From assembly GCA_947488485.1 (NCBI GenBank), contig CANKZO010000058.1, positions 1 through 11,477 of the forward strand: a DNA stretch of 11,477 bases. Direction: 5' to 3'. Position numbers and translations under genes: made by a program. A model generated the notes under the pieces. The model saw only the letters and a program-made list of their open reading frames with translations, was not told the origin of the DNA and did not search any database. The DNA comes from Opitutia bacterium (lineage in GTDB: Bacteria; Verrucomicrobiota; Verrucomicrobiae; Opitutales; UBA953). Position 1 is the stretch's first letter. Every line of letters begins with the position of its first letter. Below, piece after piece: positions 6,027 to 11,477 of this stretch.

Positions 6027-6809
6027 TCAGCGTTCGAGTCCGCGGGAACGGCGCAACCAGCTCTCGATCGGGGAGAAGAAGATAAGATCGGCGAGGAGTC
6101 CCACGATCATCACCACCGCCATGACGCCCATGACCTGGTCCATGCGGAGCAGCTCACGGCCGGCGTTGAGGAGCGAGCCCAGACCGAAGCCGGTCACGAT
6201 CACGACGAAGATCTCGGCCGCCATGAGCGAGCGCCAGGCGAAGGCCCAGCCCTGCTTCATGCCGCTGAGCACGCCCGGGAGCGCGGCCGGGAAGATGACG
6301 CGGGACCAGAGGTGCCAGCCGTTGGAGCCCATCGTCTGGGCGGCGCGCAGGTAGAGGGGCGGGACGTTGAGCACCGACTCCTGCACGGCGAGGACGACGG
6401 CCCAGAGCGTGCCCATCACCACGACGAAGAGGACGGCTTCCTCGCGGATACCGAACCAAAGGAGCGCGAGCGGTACCCAGCAGACAGACGGCAGGGTCTG
6501 CAGGCCGAGGGCCAGGACGCCGAGCGTGTCGCGAACCCAGCGCACGCGGGCGCAGAGCGCGCCGAGCGGGACGCCAAGGGCGGCGCCGATGGCGAAGCCG
6601 ATGATCAGGCGACGCATGGTCACCCAAGTAGCCGCAAGGAGCTCACCGCTGAGCAGGGAGTCCCAGAACCACTGGAGGACGTGCGACGGAGCCGGGAAGA
6701 GGACTTCACTGACGCGTCCGCTGCGGACAAACCACTCCCAGCCTCCGAGGATGAAGAGGGCGACGAGGGTCGGGATGACCGGGCGAGGAAGTTTCGAGGC
6801 CATGGTCAC
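6027..6809 (-). CDS. ABC transporter permease, NitT/TauT (SsuC/TauC/NrtB) type
   Basis: Inner-membrane channel subunit of a binding-protein-dependent importer for a small oxyanion, sulfonate or similar solute. The 260 residues include a first membrane segment (about 11-28) and roughly five more; VLFPAPSHVL (36-45) and LQTLPSVCWVPLALLWFG (103-120) are characteristic of this permease group. The ATPase-contacting EAA loop is at about 155-185 (RAAQTMGSNGWHLWSRVIFPAALPG). A GTG at 6809 overlaps the ATPase stop in a GTGA; an ATG two codons downstream (6803) is an equally possible start. It probably homodimerises with the ATPase encoded just upstream. The substrate is not determinable from this subunit. 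Confidence 0.9.
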   Translation of the reverse strand: MTMASKLPRPVIPTLVALFILGGWEWFVRSGRVSEVLFPAPSHVLQWFWDSLLSGELLAATWVTMRRLIIGFAIGAALGVPLGALCARVRWVRDTLGVLALGLQTLPSVCWVPLALLWFGIREEAVLFVVVMGTLWAVVLAVQESVLNVPPLYLRAAQTMGSNGWHLWSRVIFPAALPGVLSGMKQGWAFAWRSLMAAEIFVVIVTGFGLGSLLNAGRELLRMDQVMGVMAVVMIVGLLADLIFFSPIESWLRRSRGLER

Positions 6810-7594
6810 TGGGCGAGACGGGCGGAAAGGGCCTCGGTGACCTCGGAGGCGAGGTTCGCGAGGGCCGGATCGTTCATGCGACGCGGCCGAGGCAGGTCGA
6901 CATCGAAGACCTGCTGGACGCGGCCGGGATTGGGCGAAAAGAGCACGACGCGATCTCCGAGGCAGACCGCCTCACGGATGTTGTGCGTCACGAGGACGAT
7001 GGTCTTCTTGCGCTTCGTGAAGATCTCTTGGATATCCCCGTAGAGCTGCTCGCGGGTGAGCGCGTCGAGGGCCGAGAAAGGCTCGTCCATCAGGAGCACG
7101 CGCGGATTGGGCGCGAGCGAGCGGGCGAGGGCCACGCGCTGGCGCATGCCACCGGAGAGTTCGTGCGGACGGGCCTTCTCCTTGTTACCGAGGCCGACGA
7201 GGTTGAGGTAGTAACGGGCCGACTCGAGACGCTCGGCCTCGGTGAGGTCGGGCTTGAGACGTAGGCCGAAGAGGACGTTCTCCAGAACGTTGAGCCAGGG
7301 GAAGAGCGCGTCCTGCTGGAACATCACCAGGCGATCCCGGCCCGGCGCTTCGACCGGCTGATCGCCGAGCTTGATCGCGCCTTCGTTGGTATGCTCGAGA
7401 CCGGCGAGGAGGCTGAGCAGAGTGGACTTGCCGCAACCGGAAGGACCGACGATCGCCAGGAACTCCCCTTCCCTGACGTCCAAAGTGATGTCCTCCAACG
7501 CCGTGACCTGGCCCGAAGCTCCGTCGAAACGCTTGGTCACGTTACGCAGAGTCAGAGCCGCGGTGGCGGGGGATGTTTCGGAGCGGTTGCCCAT
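6806..7594 (-). CDS. ABC transporter ATP-binding protein, NitT/TauT (SsuB/TauB/NrtD) type
   Basis: Cytoplasmic ATPase that powers the adjacent permease. All motifs are intact in 262 residues: Walker A GPSGCGKST (50-58), Q-loop FQQDALFPW (92-100), signature LSGGMRQRVALAR (146-158), Walker B VLLMDEP (166-172), D-loop SALD (174-177) and H-loop His204 in VTHNI. The FQQDALFPWLNVLENVLFGL stretch is typical of the nitrate/taurine/sulfonate subfamily. It ends in a 4-bp overlap with the permease gene. A 91-bp AT-rich gap separates it from the upstream binding-protein gene, so it may have its own promoter. No Shine-Dalgarno sequence is evident before the ATG at 7594. Confidence 0.93.
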   Translation of the reverse strand: MGNRSETSPATAALTLRNVTKRFDGASGQVTALEDITLDVREGEFLAIVGPSGCGKSTLLSLLAGLEHTNEGAIKLGDQPVEAPGRDRLVMFQQDALFPWLNVLENVLFGLRLKPDLTEAERLESARYYLNLVGLGNKEKARPHELSGGMRQRVALARSLAPNPRVLLMDEPFSALDALTREQLYGDIQEIFTKRKKTIVLVTHNIREAVCLGDRVVLFSPNPGRVQQVFDVDLPRPRRMNDPALANLASEVTEALSARLAQ

Positions 7595-7638
7595 GGATTC
7601 CAGAGGCGAGAGATTGGCTAACCTAACCTTATCCTGTC

Positions 7639-7659
7639 AAGTTTACTTATGTTTAAAAG
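7639..7659 (-). promoter_or_regulatory. AT-rich 21-nt element upstream of the ATPase gene (copy 1)
   Basis: In the 91-bp gap 7595-7685 the minus strand reads TTTTAAACATAAG then TAAACTT. It matches an element before the outer-membrane barrel gene (10128-10148) at 16 of 21 positions and in the same orientation. TAAACT is a plausible -10 box, with the ATG 45 nt downstream. TTGACA (7640-7635) overlaps its end and could be a -35 for a later start, but no good -10 lies 17 nt beyond. Promoter or shared operator are both open. Confidence 0.35.
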
Positions 7660-7685
7660 ATTAGACCCTGAATCACCTTCTTGAC

Positions 7686-8705
7686 TCACTTTTTGGGGTC
7701 ATCGACCAAGGACTCGAGCAACGGCGCCATCGGGGCCTCCCCTTTCAGCAACCGGGAGTCCTGGGCGTCCTTTAGGGCACGGGCGAACAGGCCGGACAGG
7801 CGGGCCCGACGGGACTCCAAGTCTTCTGGGACAGCGAAGGCTACGCGTGCCAAGGCCGGGCCGATCAGTTCGGCCTTGGGCGGCTGCGAACGCAGTTCGG
7901 CTCCGAGGCCAGTCCGTACCAATTTCTCCTGCCAAGCCTGATCGGCCCGGAGGCGCGCGCAGAGGGCGTAGTGCGAACGCACGAAAGCTTCGACCGCCGG
8001 ACGACGCTTCTCCAAAGCGGCGCGACTGGTGACGAGCACGGTGATCAGAGATTCCTTGTTCTCGTGCACGACGACCCCGCCGAACTCGCTGGTCAGCCGC
8101 GTGACCCAAGGTTCGACCGTCCAGACCGCATCGATCTCACCGCGAGAAAAGAGCAGCAGGAGGTCGGCGTTCTGCGCCGGTACCACGCGGGCGTCGCCGC
8201 CGCCGAGGTGCACGTTGAGGCCGCCCTCCCGCAGCCAAGTGCGGGCGTCGATGTCCTGCGTATTGCCCAGTTGAGGCGTACCGACGTTACGGCCGATGAA
8301 ATCCTTGGGCGTCTTCAGTCCGGAATCCTTACGGACGACGAGCGCGTTGCCGCCTTGCGCGACCGGCGCGAGGACGCGGATCTCCGCGCCCTTGGTACGC
8401 ACGTGGGCATTGAGCGCGGGCGAGGCGCCGACGTAAGCGACGTCGATGGCCCCGGCGAGCAACGCCTCCATGGCCGAAGGTCCGGCGTTGAACGAACGCC
8501 ACTCGAGCTTAACGCCGGCCGGCAAGGCGGCCTGATGGCAGTCCTGGCCTTCGCGCTCCAACTGACGGGCGGCGAGCGCCGGCGCATGCGTCAGGTTAGG
8601 GAAGAAACCCACGCGGAGCGTATACGCTTCGGCCCGCGCCAAGATCGGCGCGATCAGGGCGGCGGCGAAAGAGCCGAGCGAGAGGAGGAAAGAAGACGGA
8701 CGCAT
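7686..8705 (-). CDS. ABC transporter periplasmic substrate-binding protein, SsuA/NMT1-like
   Basis: Captures the transported solute in the periplasm and delivers it to the permease. A Sec signal peptide (hydrophobic core about 6-22, cleavage likely after ARA at 25) precedes a two-lobed binding domain. LRVGFFPNLTHAPAL (30-44), SFNAGPSAMEALLAGAIDVAYVG (71-93), TPQLGNTQDIDARTWL (143-158) and IDAVWTVEPW (191-200) are hallmarks of nitrate/sulfonate/taurine-type binding proteins. The 339-residue length is normal. The ATG at 8705 lies 11 bp after the outer-membrane barrel stop with no Shine-Dalgarno sequence between, so translation probably follows that of the barrel. Sulfonate is my first guess for the ligand by general resemblance to SsuA; nitrate, bicarbonate, thiamine precursors or others are not excluded. 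Confidence 0.9.
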   Translation of the reverse strand: MRPSSFLLSLGSFAAALIAPILARAEAYTLRVGFFPNLTHAPALAARQLEREGQDCHQAALPAGVKLEWRSFNAGPSAMEALLAGAIDVAYVGASPALNAHVRTKGAEIRVLAPVAQGGNALVVRKDSGLKTPKDFIGRNVGTPQLGNTQDIDARTWLREGGLNVHLGGGDARVVPAQNADLLLLFSRGEIDAVWTVEPWVTRLTSEFGGVVVHENKESLITVLVTSRAALEKRRPAVEAFVRSHYALCARLRADQAWQEKLVRTGLGAELRSQPPKAELIGPALARVAFAVPEDLESRRARLSGLFARALKDAQDSRLLKGEAPMAPLLESLVDDPKK

Positions 8706-8716
8706 GGACGAAAGAA

Positions 8717-10111
8717 TCAGAAGGCTTTGAGCTGCAGCTCGAGGTAGGCGAAATCAGTATCGTCCGGGCGGACCAGACGGCGAGTCCACTCTCCGGCGAC
8801 GAAATGAGCGTAACCGAGGGTGACTTCGGCCTGACGGGTCATCTGCCAGCGGATCCGGATGTCAAACTCGTGGCCGACGTTGGTGCCGCTCAGGCCGGTC
8901 TGATCGCGATTATTCGCCGCGTTATAGAAGCGGTCCGTCGCGCTCTGGAGGGCATACCAGCTGTAGCCCGCGTCAAAGCGTAAGGCCGGCGAGAGAGTCG
9001 CCTCATAGCGCACCTTGGGCGCGAGGATGTTCTCGAAGACGACGTAGTCGTTCGCGGACCATGGTCGGCCGAAACCGAAGAACCGCTCGAAGCGGTTATC
9101 CTCGGCATCCGTCGGACTCCGGTCGCCGGACGCGGCGCCATAGAAGAAACTCAGCCGGGATTTCCACGCATCCTCGAAACGATACCCGATCTCGGCGTTG
9201 GCGGCCCAGGCGGAGATATCCTTGGTGCCGTTGTGACCAAACTGCGCCATGCCAGACACGTCGAAATCAAAGCCTGACCGTCCGAAGACACCGTAGGCGC
9301 GCAGACCGGGAGAGTGCACGACCCTCCCGCCGTCGGCGACATTCCGTTCCTCCAGGCGAAGGTAGAAAGGCTCGAGGGTGACGACGTCAGACCAGGCGCG
9401 CCAGTGACCGATCGCGCCCCACAGGCGTTTGCCCTCCGCCGGCCGGTCCGGATCGTAGAGCAATCGATCGAGCGGCTGGACGGAAAGCAGGTCGATCTGC
9501 CAGTCGTTGGCTTCCTGTCCGATGATGCCATGCCAGCCGCGGAAAGCGTTCGCGGTGTTACGCCACTGATTGTTCCCGATCAGGCGACGGTCGAGGAATT
9601 CGAAGTTATGATTACCGAAGCGAAGGGCCACCGGGCGCGAATTGCCGAGCGCGTCAGCGGATAACAGATCCTTGAAATGGAGCTCGGCGTAGAGACGGAT
9701 GAACTCGAGTTCGTTCACGTCACGGTTATCCAACGCGTAGTCGCCGTTGTAACGATGAGAGTCCTGAAGCTCTACGGCGAACCGGAGCGGGTCGATGATC
9801 TCGCGGACGCCGAGATAGAGGCGGGTGCGGTGCAGAAACGGCTCATCGACTCCGTCGTGGGCGCGCCGGATATCGTCATCGCGGTATTCGTAGCGGAAGC
9901 GGTAATCGAGACCGACGTCCAGCCACTTGAACTCGTTGAGCTGAGACCAGGAACTCGCGGACGCCGGCTCCACATACCGAGGCGGATCCGGATCACGCTT
10001 GGTGCTGTAACTCGCCGCTTCCCGATAGAAAGTCCCGGCCTCGGCGCCCGACCACGATACGCCTAGGCCGAGCAGGGCTCGGAGCAGCGAACGGGTGGAT
10101 GGAAGAGACAT
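8717..10111 (-). CDS. outer-membrane beta-barrel, alginate-export family, likely porin of the uptake system
   Basis: A 464-residue outer-membrane protein. The first ~25 residues are a Sec signal (cleavage likely after AEA, 23-25). Residues from about 63 onward alternate hydrophobic and polar strands with many Tyr/Phe/Trp/Arg, and the chain ends in a terminal Phe (LELQLKAF) as barrel proteins do. RFRYEYRDDD (71-80), PFLHRTRLYLGV (91-102) and the stretch 164-195 (key elements RFGNHNFEFLDRR and NAFRGWHG) match the alginate-export domain (PF13372) seen in many uncharacterised Planctomycete and Verrucomicrobial proteins. No alginate biosynthesis genes are nearby. It directly precedes, by 11 bp, the binding-protein gene of a NitT/TauT importer, suggesting a role in solute entry rather than polymer export. 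Fold confident; function inferred. Confidence 0.82.
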   Translation of the reverse strand: MSLPSTRSLLRALLGLGVSWSGAEAGTFYREAASYSTKRDPDPPRYVEPASASSWSQLNEFKWLDVGLDYRFRYEYRDDDIRRAHDGVDEPFLHRTRLYLGVREIIDPLRFAVELQDSHRYNGDYALDNRDVNELEFIRLYAELHFKDLLSADALGNSRPVALRFGNHNFEFLDRRLIGNNQWRNTANAFRGWHGIIGQEANDWQIDLLSVQPLDRLLYDPDRPAEGKRLWGAIGHWRAWSDVVTLEPFYLRLEERNVADGGRVVHSPGLRAYGVFGRSGFDFDVSGMAQFGHNGTKDISAWAANAEIGYRFEDAWKSRLSFFYGAASGDRSPTDAEDNRFERFFGFGRPWSANDYVVFENILAPKVRYEATLSPALRFDAGYSWYALQSATDRFYNAANNRDQTGLSGTNVGHEFDIRIRWQMTRQAEVTLGYAHFVAGEWTRRLVRPDDTDFAYLELQLKAF

Positions 10112-10127
10112 GGCTAATTAAGATGAT

Positions 10128-10148
10128 AAGTTTAGTAATGATAAAATG
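10128..10148 (-). promoter_or_regulatory. AT-rich 21-nt element upstream of the barrel gene (copy 2)
   Basis: The minus strand reads TTTTATCATTAC then TAAACTT. It shares 16 of 21 positions with the element before the ATPase gene (7639-7659). TAAACT (10134-10129) could be a -10 box, placing the transcript start about 10 nt before the ATG at 10111. ATGATAA also occurs twice on the plus strand (10123-10129 and 10138-10144), 15 nt apart. No strong -35 is visible, which would suit an activator-dependent promoter. Confidence 0.38.
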
Positions 10149-10188
10149 TATTAGGTCGAGTCCGTTCTTCCTGGAGCATGTCATTACC

Positions 10189-10213
10189 CAAGCAACTTAC
10201 AAACAGTTACTTG
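10189..10213. repeat. imperfect inverted repeat in the mntH-barrel intergenic region
   Basis: CAAGCAAC (10189-10196) and GTTACTTG (10206-10213) are inverted copies with one mismatch around 9 nt. It lies 17 bp past the mntH stop and about 40 bp upstream of the AT-rich element of the barrel gene. No T-run follows on the minus strand, so it fits a protein-binding operator as well as a weak terminator for mntH. Pattern only. Confidence 0.3.
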
Positions 10214-10230
10214 TGACGGTATGGTGGAGG

Positions 10231-11477
10231 TCAGAAGACGCCGGCGACAAACCACAGGCTGGCGCTCACGACCATGGCGGTCGCGATCCAGCCGAGGACG
10301 AGAATCCAGCGCGGTGCGACGAACGAGCCCATAAGCTTGGCATCGCCCGTCATCCGCACCAACGGCCAGCAGGCGAAGCCGAGCTGCAGGCTCAAGATGA
10401 CCTGACTCCAGAGTAGCAGCGACTCCACCCTGCCCTCGCCCGCCAAGCCGATGACGAGCAAGGCCGGCGCGAGCGCGGCGAGGCGCGTGGCCACGCGGAC
10501 GATCCAGCCGGCCGTCTTGATCTTCAGGAAGCCCTCCAGAACGATCTGACCGGCCATGGTGCCGGTGATGGTCGCGTTCTGACCTGAAGCGAGCAGCGCG
10601 ACGGCGAAGAGCGTGCCGGCGAACGTGGCCCCGAGCACGCCATCCAAGAGGCGATGGGCCTCACGGATATCGGTCACGGCTTCCGGACGACCATGGAAGG
10701 CGGCGGCGCTGAGCACGAGCAGGCCGGCGTTGACGAAGAAGGCGAGACTCAGCGCGAGCGTGGAATCCCAGGTGGCGAAACGCATGGCCTCGCGGCGCTC
10801 TTCCTCGGTCCGGCCGAAATCACGAGAGCCCACGATCGACGAGTGGAGGTAAAGGTTATGCGGCATGACCGTCGCGCCGATGATGCCGAGCGCCACGAAG
10901 AGCATGCCGGGGCGGGTCAGCACGTCGGTCGTGGGAATAAAGCCCTTCACGAGTTCGGCGACGACGGGCTTGGCCAGCAGGAGCTCGACGCCGATGCAGG
11001 CCGCGATGGTCAGGACCAGCACGGCGACGAGTGATTCGAGCCAGCGGTAGCCGAGGCGCGTGAGCGCGAGCAGGACGAGCACGTCCAACGCGGTGATGAT
11101 GGCCCCGAAGAACAGCGGGATACCGAAGAGGATCTGCAGCGCGATGGCCGAACCCAGCAGTTCGGCGAGGTCCATCGCCACGATGCCGAGCTGGGCGGCG
11201 ACCCAGAGGAACTTACCGACGAGCGGCGAATAACGCTCCCGACAGGCCTGCGCGAGGTCGAGGCCGGTCGCGACGTTGAGGCGCACGCACAGGTGCTGGA
11301 ACAGGATCGCCATCAGGTTCGACAGCAGGATCACCCACAGGAGCGCATAACCATACTGCGAACCACCGGCGAGATCGGTGGCCCAGTTACCCGGATCCAT
11401 GTAACCGACGGAGACGAGGAAACCCGGACCGACAAAACCGAGGAAACGACGAAAAGCGCTGAAGCGGGAGGCGTTGC
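10231..11477 (-). CDS. mntH: Nramp-family divalent metal transporter (MntH-like), N-terminus cut by window edge
   Basis: Proton-coupled importer of Mn2+ and Fe2+ in the inner membrane. The frame runs open through the right edge: a cytoplasmic start segment (SRFSAFRRFLGFVGPGFLVSVGY) precedes the methionine at 11400, so that methionine is internal and the true start lies outside. The metal site is intact: DPGNWATD in the first unwound helix (residues 2-9 counted from that methionine) and ATVMPHNLYLHSS (176-188) in helix 6, with the conserved Met that favours Mn/Fe over Ca/Mg. About ten hydrophobic segments follow and the chain ends without a cytoplasmic tail. With ~414 residues in view it is nearly complete for a family of about 410-450. 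The gene is 119 bp upstream of the barrel gene on the same strand; the gap looks like a promoter region, so a shared operon is unlikely. Confidence 0.93.
   Translation of the reverse strand, partial: NASRFSAFRRFLGFVGPGFLVSVGYMDPGNWATDLAGGSQYGYALLWVILLSNLMAILFQHLCVRLNVATGLDLAQACRERYSPLVGKFLWVAAQLGIVAMDLAELLGSAIALQILFGIPLFFGAIITALDVLVLLALTRLGYRWLESLVAVLVLTIAACIGVELLLAKPVVAELVKGFIPTTDVLTRPGMLFVALGIIGATVMPHNLYLHSSIVGSRDFGRTEEERREAMRFATWDSTLALSLAFFVNAGLLVLSAAAFHGRPEAVTDIREAHRLLDGVLGATFAGTLFAVALLASGQNATITGTMAGQIVLEGFLKIKTAGWIVRVATRLAALAPALLVIGLAGEGRVESLLLWSQVILSLQLGFACWPLVRMTGDAKLMGSFVAPRWILVLGWIATAMVVSASLWFVAGVF

Noticed and set aside
5853..7043. Plus-strand frame of 396 codons opposite obg, permease and ATPase
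   Set aside because: Crosses three well-supported minus-strand genes and is hydrophilic low-complexity Glu/Asp/Arg/Ala sequence.
10231..11400. Methionine at 11400 as the start of mntH
   Set aside because: It is the Met immediately before DPGN inside helix 1; the in-frame sequence to the right edge (FVGPGFLVSVGY) is the conserved first part of that helix.
1..11477. tRNA or rRNA genes, CRISPR arrays, insertion sequences, phage or defence genes
   Set aside because: No cloverleaf, spaced repeat array, transposase-like protein or terminal inverted repeats were seen; all gaps over 50 bp were read and none holds such an element.

Overview
The window is an ordinary-looking chromosomal stretch of a high-GC Gram-negative bacterium. 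It is densely coded, with third positions rich in G/C and AT-rich DNA only in two intergenic gaps. Gram-negative architecture is shown by an outer-membrane beta-barrel, a periplasmic binding protein and a lipoprotein. The style of the M3 peptidase and of the small bifunctional-nuclease protein, together with a lysine/alanine-rich tail on Obg, makes me favour a member of the Verrucomicrobiota (Opitutae-like) or a PVC relative. That placement rests on recalled family resemblance, not on a search.

Layout. Minus strand 1-2062: an M3-family oligopeptidase, cut by the left edge and lacking only its last residues. Plus strand 2161-4671: a bifunctional-nuclease-family (BFN/DUF151) protein overlapping a tRNA-dihydrouridine synthase by 4 bp, then an A-type Fe-S carrier (ErpA/IscA-like) followed after 3 bp by a lipoprotein MsrB. 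Minus strand 4673-11477: the Obg GTPase (convergent with msrB), a NitT/TauT-type ABC permease and ATPase, the matching substrate-binding protein, an alginate-export-family outer-membrane barrel, and a right-edge partial Nramp/MntH metal transporter.

How the genes work together. The plus-strand genes are housekeeping functions: RNA modification, Fe-S delivery and methionine-sulfoxide repair on the periplasmic side. The minus-strand block 6027-10111 looks like one trans-envelope uptake system: barrel, periplasmic binder, ATPase and inner-membrane permease, with an 11-bp gap between barrel and binder and a 4-bp overlap between ATPase and permease. A 91-bp AT-rich gap splits it into two transcription units. 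Both units carry a similar 21-nt element ending in TAAACTT. The substrate cannot be read from sequence.

Two less ordinary signals stand out. Several genes lack a Shine-Dalgarno sequence and instead have a -10-like hexamer 6-7 nt before the start codon, suggesting leaderless transcripts. Obg carries an approximately 87-residue histone-H1-like tail, about 38% lysine. I found no RNA genes, mobile elements or CRISPR arrays. The window is mostly conserved housekeeping and transport functions rather than an obvious novel defence or mobile system.
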